In this document: positions 1 to 9,500 of the stretch, in pieces | How the letters are laid out: every line of letters starts with the position of its first letter | Position numbering within the stretch: position 1 is the first letter of the stretch | DNA from: Amoebophrya sp. AT5.2 | Lineage: Eukaryota; Sar; Dinophyceae; Syndiniales; Amoebophryaceae | DNA: 14,869 nt | Assembly: GCA_005223375.1 (NCBI GenBank) | Contig: RXOD01005297.1 | Span: 1 to 14,869 of the forward strand | Direction of reading: 5' to 3' | Notes under the pieces: model-generated | Databases searched by the model: none | The model's input: the letters and a program-made list of their open reading frames with translations, nothing else | What the model was told of the DNA's origin: nothing | Made by a program: the position numbers and the translations under genes

Positions 1-64
1 TTAAGGGGGAGTTTTATGCATATTCGTGTTTATATTTATAATTCCCCCAGTGAAATTTTTGCGA
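1..64 (+). repeat. Left terminal inverted repeat
   Basis: Aligned to the reverse complement of 14803-14867, about 49 of 65 columns agree, with one single-base gap. The best block is CCCCAGTGAAAT at 45-56, identical in both ends, and CATATT at 19-24 is also kept. The left copy can itself fold: GGGGGA (5-10) pairs with TCCCCC (43-48) around an AT-rich middle. The repeat starts with TTAA. Confidence 0.7.
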
Positions 65-120
65 TAGCTTTACCAACAGTAGATAGGCAGGGCGATCCAG
101 GCGGCAAGGGAGTGGCGCAG

Positions 121-643
121 TGGATCGCTGGAGCAACAACCTGGGGCAGACGGAGGCCACGGGACTGCATGGCGGGGCGCGTTTTGAGATGAAGATGCTG
201 GCCTTGCAGAAGCGACTGATGGTATGGGCGTGCGTCAACGGGTGCCGGCGGATGGGGTTACGGCTTGACGTGGAAGCGACGCTGCCAGATGTGAAAGAAG
301 CAAGGACTCCGTCCGCCCATGCGTCAGATGTAGTTGTGGCATTGCCCTGCATTTCGTGGCTGAAGAAACAGAAGCAAACTGCTGCGGAACTGAAACTGGC
401 GACGCCGCAGGTGAAGTTTCTATGTTTTAGCTTGTGTGTCAGAATATGCAGCTTTGCAGGCCATAGCATCAACGAAAGACCATAAGCCACGGACGATAGC
501 GGAATTCTAAGTGTTCCAATACTCGGCTGGGACCGAGATGAATCCTCGCAAGTGCAGATGCGTTCGTGCTGTGTTGCTGTCTTCAGAGTCGTGGCCCGAT
601 TGATTCCACGCGCGTGCCTCATCCATTGTCAAACTTTAGTTAG
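121..643 (+). CDS. Possible small two-exon gene next to the left repeat (unknown protein)
   Basis: From about 121 to 410 the + strand has an open frame of some 96 codons whose third positions are strongly G/C (mostly G), as in the real exons further on. It contains a helical basic part (E-M-K-M-L-A-L-Q-K-R-L-M). It does not start with ATG: the frame opens after GCGCAG at 115-120, and TG at 121-122 would become ATG if the upstream exon ended in A. A donor GTGAAG at 411 and a good acceptor (pyrimidine-rich, CTTCAG ending at 586) remove a 176-base intron in phase 0 and lead to a short last exon, 587-643, ending in TAG. The upstream exon is not identified and would have to lie in or before the left repeat. 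No family recognised. It may be a decayed or captured exon. Confidence 0.3.
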
Positions 644-814
644 TTTAGGGTAGGTAGTAGGAGCGCGGGCGCGGCTCCCGGCGTGGGGTTTCTACTATCA
701 CTCTTACGAGTCGAGACGAAGCTCCTCACGCTGGTACAGAGCCCGCCGCTGGGGGCCATCGCGCAGGCGGTGAAGCTCCAGGGGCTCTGCGGGTAGCTGT
801 GTCAGCCCGCCTTT

Positions 815-830
815 GATGTGCCAGCACATC
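815..830. repeat. Perfect 7-bp-stem hairpin followed by T-rich tract
   Basis: GATGTGC (815-821), two bases CA, then GCACATC (824-830) form a perfect inverted repeat. T-rich DNA follows at once. The shape is like an RNA 3'-end stem-loop, but no transcript is known to end here. It could equally be a protein-binding palindrome. Confidence 0.5.
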
Positions 831-832
831 TT

Positions 833-869
833 TAGTTTTGTAGTTTTATGGTAGTTTTGAAGTAGTTTT
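833..869 (+). repeat. Four-copy TAGTTTT array
   Basis: TAGTTTT occurs at 833, 841, 852 and 863, with spacings of 8, 11 and 11 bases, and the last copy runs into a longer T tract. The near-helical spacing of the last three copies would suit a repeated binding site on one face of the DNA; function unknown. Confidence 0.6.
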
Positions 870-1300
870 TTTTTGGACTCATCGTCCTCGCATGTCTTTC
901 TGACGTTCCTCCTTCGTGCTTTGCTCTCTCTTGCTTTTTCGAAAGTCCCCGACCACTGTCCGCACTGCGAGGTGGTTGGGGCTCTTGTCGCGGTGCACGA
1001 AACGCGACCCGGTAGACCTGTTGATGTTGTGGCTGTCCCATCGCAGCCGGGGTGTGCCTCTCGTACCTTCTGTTCCGACGCCATCGACGCAGATGGACAT
1101 AACGTAGGTGCAGGCGCATGCTCTTCCGCGGAGGTCCTTGAATGCGACAGTCCGCAGCGGTACCAAGATGGACGAAGCTCGGCGCGGGCACTTGCCAATG
1201 CTGGCCCACAGGCTAGCACGATGCCGAGAAGCAGGCGCTGCACTATGCTAGCAGCAGCCTAGGAAGCGAACAGTAAACGCTTCGCACTTTTTGTGCTGGA

Positions 1301-1999
1301 ATGTTCTGCCTCGAAGAGTTGTACTCAAAGTTCGCACCAGCAAGTGAGCCGCGGAGCCGTGTTCTGGTTGGACAGCGTCTGCATTGCGGGCATTTGGCTG
1401 AGCCGTTCGGGTCGATGTGCACGCAATATTTCTGTATCTGCGCCTGCGAGTATTCTAGTCACAGCCGGAAGGGCATAGTGATAGACTGTAAAGATTAGCG
1501 TCGGCGAATATCAACAGTGGCTTCATCGTCATCCAACCACTCTCACACGAGCGCCTTCCCGTCTCGCGGCGTTGAGCACTGGGCCTTCGTGTGTTTCTGC
1601 GTCTGGAACGAGGAGAAGAAGTTGTGGGTGGGGGACTGCGAGAGCGTGAATATCGACCATGTGAACACCGGCGAGCCGCACGCGATGGAGAAGACTGTCC
1701 AGTACTTCAAGTGGCATGGCTACGAGATCTACATTCAGGCTGAGTTTTACTACAAGCCGAAGGAGAACTATGAAACGCTCTTCTTTGAGGGGGCCGAGAG
1801 CTCCGACGCGGAGCCGTTGACTCTCTTCCAGACGGAGGACGAAAGTGTGGCGGTGTTTGATCCGCAGCTGGGGGTGTGGATGCCTGGGGAGGCGTACATT
1901 GAAATGAAGAAGGACCCCAAGGAGGAGGAGCAGCCGGCTCCGAAGAGCAAGTCGAAGAAGAAGGCCAAGAAGGCCAAGAAGGGAGTGGCCTCGCGCTAA
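1301..1999 (+). CDS. Small protein with Lys-rich tail, unknown family, 5' end unresolved
   Basis: The secure part is 1518-1999, stop TAA at 1997-1999. It encodes about 160 residues: a Ser/His-rich start, an aromatic segment (H-W-A-F-V-C-F-C-V-W), a mixed alpha/beta middle with several Tyr/Phe, an acidic stretch and a basic tail (K-S-K-S-K-K-K-A-K-K-A-K-K) that looks nuclear and DNA- or RNA-binding. The frame opens after CAACAG at 1512-1517 without its own ATG; TG at 1518-1519 gives ATG-GCT if the upstream exon ends in A. An ATG frame in the same register begins at 1301 and encodes a Cys-rich stretch (H-C-G-H, C-I-C-A-C). Two in-frame joins exist: 1457 to 1518 (212 residues, weak donor GTCACA) and 1449 to 1552 (198 residues, donor GTATTC, weak acceptor CGAG). 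Neither is convincing enough to choose. First of three genes in a row on this strand. Confidence 0.65.
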
Positions 2000-2106
2000 C
2001 TCTCGCACATAAAAAATACTGCACTTTTGCTTTTATCTGGACTTGGAGGTCACGTGTAAGTTTGTTCAGCAACGACGAGGTGGCGCCACGACTTCACACG
2101 AAGTAC

Positions 2107-2334
2107 TCATCTGCTTGGAGATGCATGGAGGGCTTGACGACGAAGTGAAAACATAAGCAACTTGCGGCCTGTGGTCTTATGGAGCCTTGCGATTGTTCCG
2201 AAGAGGATGCTTTTCCGTTGTTGTTCGTCGTGCAAAGTTTTGGGTTTCAGGCCCGATGGATGCAGTGTGAAGTTCCGCGACTCCAGCGTCGCGATCAGGA
2301 GAGTTAGTGCCAGCTGATCGAGGGCCGAAGACAT
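2107..2334 (-). CDS. Possible small antisense ORF, 75 residues
   Basis: This minus-strand frame has a true ATG (2334-2332), a plausible start M-S-S-A-L-D-Q-L, a helical first half and a basic second half, with moderately GC-rich third positions. It lies wholly in the gap between two + strand genes. Every secure gene in the window is on the other strand, and 75 codons can arise by chance, so support is thin. No family recognised. Confidence 0.18.
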   Translation of the reverse strand: MSSALDQLALTLLIATLESRNFTLHPSGLKPKTLHDEQQRKSILFGTIARLHKTTGRKLLMFSLRRQALHASPSR

Positions 2335-2418
2335 AGAAGTTTCATACGGAATGACAGGCAGATGTCACAACGCTCAACAGTATCAACATCATTCATTCTT
2401 CTCGAGTAGAGGCGGCTC

Positions 2419-2424
2419 TATATA
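2419..2424 (+). promoter_or_regulatory. Possible TATA-like element
   Basis: TATATA sits in GC-richer DNA 48 bases upstream of the ATG at 2472. Position alone suggests a core promoter. No transcription start can be seen, and many protists do not use a TATA box. Confidence 0.2.
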
Positions 2425-2471
2425 CGGCGATTCTCAAAGTCTAAAGATATAGGAATAGTACTACCGCGAAA

Positions 2472-5330
2472 ATGCAGTTTCTGGCCGATCTGGTCAGCGG
2501 TTTTTGTAACCGCCGGCTTTGCTTCCCGGAAGTTGAACCTCTCTCGAAGTGGTGCCCGAAACGCGAAGCGAAGCGTGAGCCGCGGGGGTTGATCCTCTCG
2601 CAAGAGAATGTCCAGAAGCGCGCGGGCAACACACCGAGCACTCTGCAGATGCAGAACAACCAGATCGCGAAATCGTACTTATTTTTTAGAGAAGGCTGGG
2701 GATCTCGAAGCGTGTGGCCTGTTGCATTTAGCTCTCGATTGTATATCTGGCTGTTCACTTACTCAACTCAATTAACAGCCACGTCCAGTGCCCGATTGGC
2801 GTGTATGCGAAGTGCATGCAGGTGCTGTTTCAGGATTTGTATGCGGCGGGGGACCTCAGCACCACCTTCTGCTCCAAAGCCCGGATGGCCGTCTGCATCT
2901 TCGTCGCCAGTGGATACCCGCGGCCGCTGAACTTGGAACGGTTTCCGAGGACGGCGCGCGAGCTCCTCGAGCAGATCCATACGTGCACGGGCGAGCCGAC
3001 GGACAGCTACCAGCAGTCCTACAAGAAGGTAAGTATGCGATTTAGAATTTTTGAAATGCGCATCACGTGGCAAGCACGAGGAGGCTTCGCAAAGACAGCT
3101 TGATGGTAGTGGGTCGCAGTGATGGCTCGGACCAATTTACATTATCGGACACGGGCATTTCGATCCATGCGCACAAACTCCAGGCCAACGATTTGATGAA
3201 CCTCATCGTGGACTGGTCGGAGAGACGCTGCTGGATGTTGTGGTACGCTCTCGTGATGGCGGAGAAGGAGCTCGACGAGTATTTGCTTTTTCGTTGCTAT
3301 GATTTAGCGACTGCCATTTGACTGGGAAGTGGTTCGTGGAAATACTTGCAGATGCATAACGTACTGCACTCGCTGGCATGAAATCTCGACCCCACAGGCA
3401 AGCGCTGAAGAACTCGTGGATCGGGTACATTTCGCTGAACCCTCCCCTGCCGCATGAGTGGGGGGCTTACGGGCATGTCAACAACAGTCCTGCCCGCCCG
3501 GTCAACCGACGGGGAGGCGCGGATGAAGAGGGAGGTGAGGGGTGGGACGGCTGGGCCGGCTTGCAGGGCGGAGGCGGAGGACGCCGTGGTCATCAAGGTG
3601 GACGCGGTGGTCCGCGCGGCAGCGCGGCGGGAAGCAATGATGCTGGGGGTTATGGCGACTACCCGGATTCGTGGTGGGATGCGGAAGAAGACTGGGACGA
3701 GATGTACAGCGCCTACTCTGGCGACGGCAACATCCACCAAGCTGCTGGTGGGCTCGGGGGTGGTCATGGGGCGGAAGGTCAGTCAGCTTCTGGGACGAAC
3801 GAATCGGACCCCTCGTGGATGTACGGCTCGTCCATGAGCTCCGGCTCCAGCTCCGGCGGCAACAGCGGCGCGAACGACAGCAGCTCTGCTACCGGCACCT
3901 CGGCCTCGGCTACCGGGAACTCGGCCTGGGCGGAGGGGGGTGAAGACGGGTTAGCAGGGCTGAGCGTCGAGATGTGGGAGGGATACGACCCGAACCTCAC
4001 CTACGACGAGAACTGCCGCAGCAGTACTTTGTGTGATAGTGTTGGCACATTTTTTTTTTGCCTTTCAGGATGTAGCTCTTTGCAGTGGTCGCAACATCGT
4101 TTGTCATAGATTCGCAATTGAGGTGAAGGTGTAGTGTTGGCTGCGGAATGGAAACGATTTGAAAACGCACTGCAGTGCTCGAGGAGCAGGCCGCACTTGA
4201 GCTCGAAGCGTACATGAAGAAGTTCGGGAAGGCGGGCAAAGGTAGCGGCCACCCCTTCCTGATGAAGGGGAAAGGAAAACGCGGTGGGCGGAGCAGCATG
4301 CCGTTTGGTCACGATACCACGACCTTCGGACATGGTGCGTGCGTTTGTGCTTGGATACTACTTCCATCTCTGCTGGTAGTGTAGCTCTACAGAAGCCTCT
4401 TTCGTACTGTTCCGCGGTAATTTGAGATGCGATTTTTTAGAAAATGCCGCCGCGCTATCTGCTGCAGGTGGCACTCGCGGACCCAAGGGCGGGAACAACC
4501 GCAACGTCTACAAGAACGAGTCCACCACGGGCCACAACACCGTCTTCAACGTGCGCTTCGGTGGCTACAGTCCGCAGGCGCCTCCGCCTTCCTCCATGTA
4601 CGATCCGCTCGACGGATCCCAGTTCGGCGGAAAGGGCAAGCACGGCAGGAAGTCCGCTCCCGACATGTTTCCGTCCCTGGACCCCAACCTCCGCCGCCCC
4701 CGCGGGCGTCCGCCGCTTCATCGGGGCCGGCAGACCAACGACGACGGATCATCTGCGAGTGCCTTCGACACGAGCGGCGCGACTCCCGGCTGGCAGAACT
4801 GGGGTATGGGAACGCCAGGCGTCAAGGGACTGTGGGGGAAGAATACTCCTAGCTTCTACAACTCGTTCCCCGTGGGTCCGCCGAAGGGAAAAGGCCGTAA
4901 AGGTGGTCTGAGTAAGGCTGCGCAGCCGAAGGCCGGTGCCGCCGGCAGCTCGGCGGGTACGTACGACATGTTCTCTTCCAGCTCGGCCTGCTCGTCTGCT
5001 TCGTCGGCGGTGGGGGAGAACAGAATTAACTTGGACCAGTATGAGGAGGAGGACCACGTGGATTCGGAGGAGGAGCTGGACGTGTACTCGGACTCGTTCG
5101 ACTCCGATGAGATGCGCGAGCTCGACAGCCAGTACGACGTCGACATGGAGGACGACCTTTTGGCGGACGAAAGCCAGCCGAAGGCCAAGGCGAAGGCCAA
5201 GGCCTCCAAGGCCCAGCAGAAGGCGAACCTGAAGCGCCGACGCGCCGTCGAGGACCTGGACGGGGAATTTTCAGACGAAAGTGAGGAGGAGCGCGAGATT
5301 GAGCGGGCGGCGCGCCGCAAGAAGAAGTAA
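2472..5330 (+). CDS. Six-exon gene, 740-residue RGG/Gly-Ser-rich protein with acidic-basic tail, unknown family
   Basis: Exons: 2472-2674, 2779-3028, 3184-3278, 3398-4023, 4176-4334, 4441-5330. Total 2223 bases, 740 codons plus TAA, with phase agreement at all five junctions. The ATG at 2472 is the first in the frame. Residues 1-220 are mostly helical and Cys/Trp-containing (for example C-P-I-G-V-Y-A-K-C and W-S-E-R-R-C-W-M-L-W). Residues about 221-257 form an RGG-type region, followed by a Tyr/Trp/Asp-rich and then a Ser/Gly/Ala-rich low-complexity stretch (about 310-345). A Gly-Lys patch (K-G-K-G-K-R-G-G-R) follows. From about 640 to 740 the protein is strongly acidic, then repeats K-A-K-A, and ends E-R-A-A-R-R-K-K-K. 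RGG and low-complexity regions generally bind RNA and drive phase separation; the tails suggest a nuclear or chromatin setting. No catalytic motif seen. Lies between the Lys-tailed gene and the giant gene, same strand. Exon 5 could also begin at 4468, losing nine residues in frame. Confidence 0.85.
4024..4175 (+). other. Intron 4 of the 740-residue gene, with an internal strong acceptor
   Basis: The donor is GTACTTTG and the acceptor CTGCAG. Inside lies a run of ten T followed by GCCTTTCAG ending at 4068, a better-looking acceptor than the one used. Splicing there gives a short Cys/Ser-containing extension and a stop within about 14 codons. The downstream acceptor is preferred because it restores the long frame. 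Confidence 0.6.
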
Positions 5331-6534
5331 GCGCTTCTTTCTATGAAGTGTTGGCCGCACACAATGACTGTCTGCTACTTTTATACTTCCTTTTTACCTG
5401 ACGTGGACCCTCCGTTACACTTTCTCCCCCAGACAGTCTTGTGCAGCGAACCTGCACGACGATGCCTCAAAGGCACCACGCGCTAGAGCTGAATTCTGTG
5501 GTCCACATTTTAGTACGTACTTTTGAACACGCACAGCATCGACATGCGTCGCACGTTCATTCAAAGTTAGTACTTTTGCCATAGCTCTTCGCATCGGCGT
5601 AGGGAAATTCTAAATCGCTGCGAGTCGTTTGACGAAGACCAGCTTCCTACCGCCGTGGATTGATGTGTCGGACTACAATGTTGCTACTAGGGCCCGTGTT
5701 CATTGTTTACAGAGTTACGAGCTACGACTCTGCAGGGAATGGGGCACCGCCCGCGATTACACACCAGATCCAGCATATGTGTTTCGTTTTTAGCTGATAT
5801 CAATTCTTTTCTTCCAGGTGTGAAAGATTGTTTCGTAGAAGTCAATTCTTATTACATTCGAAGACTCAACTTATTATACATTTACGCTTTCACGTTTAAT
5901 TTCATCATTGGTATAAATATCGTACAGCGACGAGATGGCTCCACCCGCATGAGAAAGAGCAGGCGTTCTCGATAGCCTGCGCGTAATTTTTTCATACATG
6001 ATATAACGCGTGACGACCGAGGGATTTGGGCCGGAGTTGGCTGAAGTGTGTGTTGCTCAGAAGCAAAATGTATGTTCATGTGCTGTCGCCGTGCGGGATA
6101 TGTTGTCTTGTGTTGCTGTGTCCATGTTGCTTGCGAGAGATGTCACCAAAATCATGCTTCTGGACCCTTGCTTCTCGAGGCTGCGGACGCAAAACAAACA
6201 GCGCTGCTGACTGCAAACCGGTTGTGATGTGGCTTCACGAAAAGCGTCTTAAACGTTGCCGATTGGTTCCGCCCTCTGTCCGCAGGCAAGATTGAACTAT
6301 TGCGCGCGTGTATAGTCCTGGATCTGCACGGCCATACGTCAGTACAGCGAAACCCTTTGCGAGTAGTGCGTAAAATAGGTATTGAGGTTGTGACGCACGA
6401 GATACAAACACGGCTGTCCGCGTGGTGCTCGGCCAAAAAGAAGTCTGGTAGTTCGCCATTGGGGCCACACGGTCAAACTTATTAGCCTTCAAAAAAATTT
6501 CTATCGAGCAGCCTTGAAGTTAGCTGCTGTCGCA
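5331..6534. other. 1.2-kb intergenic region before the giant gene
   Basis: No convincing gene. Short frames at 5703-5975 and 6010-6210 (+) lack coding-like third positions. The palindrome GTACGTAC lies at 5513-5520, followed by TTTTG; GTACTTTTG occurs at 5517 and again near 5571. It must hold the 3' end of the 740-residue gene and the promoter of the giant gene; no clear TATA or AATAAA was picked out. Confidence 0.4.
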
Positions 6535-9500
6535 ATGTCGGGCGCCAGCGGTGGTGGTGGGGAGGGCAAGGTCCCTTTCCATCATCTGAGCCACAAGAAC
6601 GCACAAACATCGATGGCTTGCGAGATGCGCTCCGGTTTTGCTCAGACTGTGTACGTCTGTCTCGACCATGTCACGTTCGGATGCCCACTGCAAGACGTCG
6701 TGAAGATCCGCCAGCAGAGTCTTGAGCTGAAAGACAAATTTTCCGAGGAGTTTCACAAGGAGTGCGACCACTTCACAGTGCGGGGGGTTGTGCGGCTTCT
6801 TCTTCAGACGATTTACGACCAAGAACACAACGCGACTCTCAGCTACAACGCGCACGACCCGAATTTCATTTCATTCAAGCAGACTTACCTCCGCTCAAAA
6901 CTCGTCGATAGCTCCTTGCTGACCGCGAGCCCGTTCGTCGAGGTCATCGGCAGCAACGGCGAAGACCTCATCACCGTTCGTATGCTGCTGGAATGCATCC
7001 AGGTCCGCCTAGCAAAGGCGCGCGCTTCCACCAAGGTGAAAAACGAGGACGTCCCTGCGATCGCCCGGCAGTACCTACAAATCCTGTTCGAGCCGTTCAT
7101 CAAGGGGAACTTTCACTTCACGGTGATTCCGGAACATCGCCTCCGGTTGAAAGAAGAGTTCTTTCGCGGGTCGCTGATCGAGCAGATGGTGGCGATCCGG
7201 CACCTGGCTGTTGACGCCGAGACACGTACTTACGTATCTTCTTGTTGGATGGCACAGCTCTGCCTCCGGTCATTCTTGCGAAGTCCTTCTCTTTTTCTTC
7301 GCGAGAACGCGAACCGACTCTAAAGATTGCTTCTAGAAATATGGATTGATTGCCCTTAATTCCAGGGTATTTGATTGCTCGATTTTATGAGCAAAATTAA
7401 ATTTCAAATATGATAGCAAATATGTATTATTCTCATCGAGGAACTACCATATTTGCAACTTTAAAAAAAGTGCATATTTGTAATTCTGATATTTCACTTC
7501 GTCATTTGATTGCATTGTAGAAATATGCATTTGCTTCAAATATGGTGACGTGACTGCTCATGACCGTGCCGCGCTTTGATGTGCGTGGCGTGTGCGTCTC
7601 TGGTCGATGGCGTAACTTGATGATGGTGATATGACAGGTCACGACTGCAAGACAAAAATCATCTCGTGGAAAGTGTTCGAGATCGCTCTGGAGTACGGCA
7701 AGCCGGTCCTGCTGAAGACCATGGCGGAGCAGCTGGCGGGCAACTTGGCAAAGCTGATTCGCCCAGACAGCGGCATCAAATGCCCCGCCGGTATTTTTCG
7801 CAAGTTTCGCTGGCATTCGTTACCATGTTCGGTCAGGTTTTTGGGGGCCAGCCACTACATACGACGAACGAAAGTCCATGACAGCATAGACATAAGTTCA
7901 GGCATCTTTGTATTTCGCGACTCGACGCATCGCCTCAGGTTTCCGACGCTCCCCGCGAACCTCGGTCGTCGAGAAAGTGAAGCCCAAACCTGGCCGCCCG
8001 CAGCTGTCATTCGCCCAGAGAATCGCTCCGCTCACGGATCTGTCGCTGAAGCCGTCCCAGCGGAAGGACGCGCGCGCGGTTCTGGCTTGGGGCCATCTGA
8101 TGGAGTGCTTCACGCAGCGGCTGCGGCGCAAAGCCATCCACAATAAGCGCGACTGGGATCCCGTCGGTTTCGCGGCCGATGGGCAGCCACTCGCGGGGAA
8201 CGAGAACCTGAACAGCGCAATCCGAAGCAACATATTCGGCGGCGAATACGCCGAGTTTCCGAGTCCGCTGCTGTGGCAGCAGCGAGTAACATCCGCGCAG
8301 CTGGAGGCGATTTTGCAATCAGATTTCCAATGCAGCAACGACATGCAACGCAAAGCAAGCGTGAAGAGCTCCATGGCGCAGGCGGCTCTGCTCTACAAAC
8401 TTTCCATTTTTTTCTTCGGAAAGACCCTCGGGGTCGACATCCCTCTGCTGGGCTGCATGGATTTCGGAAGTTCGCAGCGGCAGTGGTTTTTGTTCATGCA
8501 GGCTGAGGGATACAAGGTGCACTGCATTTGGGATCCGCAGCACCGCGAGGACAGCGATCAGCTGCACATTCTGCAGCACGAGGTGCCCGCCGCGCTTTCG
8601 CGTCTGCAGGCCTTCGGAAGAGCGGTCGGCAAAACCAAGCGCACACAGGCGAAGGAGTTGAGCACCCGGGTACTCGGGCTGGAAGACCAGAAAATCATCG
8701 ACTTGCTCTCCGATCACAAACAACAAGTCGAACTGCGCATGGAGCTCGAGATGGAGGATGCGGAGTTTCCGGAGGCTTTCAAGGATGCAGTGCGGGCGAT
8801 GATGTCGAAAGTGCCAACGTTTACCTCGCAAAAACGCTGGATGAAGGTCGGGGAAACGGCGGAATTCGCCGCGGACAACTGGGCCATTTGCGACTTCATC
8901 TTCCACCTCCTCTTCAAGCTGTACTTTCCACACCTCTGCGGATTGCAGGCGCGGCAGAAGTTGGAGCAAGATCCTGCGAGCCCCTTTTTGCTGCATCTGA
9001 AGCATGACGACATGGATCTGAATTTGCTCACAGAAGAGATCAAAGCCCTGGCCCCGGAAAAACTTGTCGGTGCCTCTCTATCGTTGCTTCGATGAAGAAC
9101 CGACGCCCGCGGGCACCTGTATGAATGAATGTATATCTACGTGGCATACAACCGTTGCTACATATCCACTTCCGAGGTGCAGAGGCTTGCGATTCGCTCA
9201 CTCGTCATGCTTGTATGAATAGATCCTCTGGCGCGAAGCCCTAACTTTTCTACTTTCAGGTTTCAAAGTTCCCGGATTCGGCAACGAGTCGGAGAGCGAG
9301 GACGAGGAAGCGCAGCAAGAGTTCGTGCGAGAGACGGTGGACGCGTTGAGTTCGTTGCCTTCCAACAAGCAGAGAAAGGAGACCAGCGTGGGTCGGTCCA
9401 CTTCGCCCATGAAGAAGCGCAAGGGAAAAGCTGGCGCAGCGGTTGCGCTCGAGAACAACGTGGAAGACGATCAGGCCAGCGGACGCAAAACGGCGGGAAA

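Larger units (their letters stand above)
644..1300. other. Noncoding stretch between the left frame and the Lys-tailed gene
   Basis: No model with a real ATG and clean splice sites was found. Open frames exist on both strands (+ 873-1262, - 704-1243), but both overlap each other and neither begins with ATG at its upstream end. A coding-like short piece at 716-796 reads well on both strands, so its strand cannot be decided. The stretch holds a perfect hairpin (815-830) and a TAGTTTT array (833-869). Confidence 0.4.
2000..2471. other. Intergenic region upstream of the 740-residue gene
   Basis: It contains the presumed 3' region of the Lys-tailed gene (an A-rich stretch soon after the stop, near 2009-2018, with no exact AATAAA) and the presumed promoter of the next gene. 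A TATATA stands at 2419-2424, 48 bases before the ATG at 2472. A 75-codon antisense frame lies inside and is listed separately. Confidence 0.4.

Noticed and set aside
14..622. 202-codon minus-strand open frame across the left end
   Set aside because: It runs into the terminal repeat, has a low-complexity Ser/Arg/His-biased composition, and overlaps a + strand frame with stronger third-position bias.
644..650. TTTAGGG, a telomere-like unit
   Set aside because: A single copy only; no array.
704..1243. 179-codon minus-strand frame with a signal-peptide-like start (L-L-L-G-I-V-L-A-C-G-P-A-L-A)
   Set aside because: The frame begins with GTG rather than ATG, its first ATG is about 50 codons inside, and it contains a low-complexity Lys/Asn stretch made from the TAGTTTT array. 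Worth remembering but not supported.
873..1262. 129-codon + strand frame
   Set aside because: The start is inside the T-rich tract, codon third positions are not biased, and it overlaps the minus-strand frame; probably chance.
8319..9005. 228-codon minus-strand frame
   Set aside because: Shadow of exon 3 of the giant gene; long antisense frames are expected in GC3-rich coding DNA.
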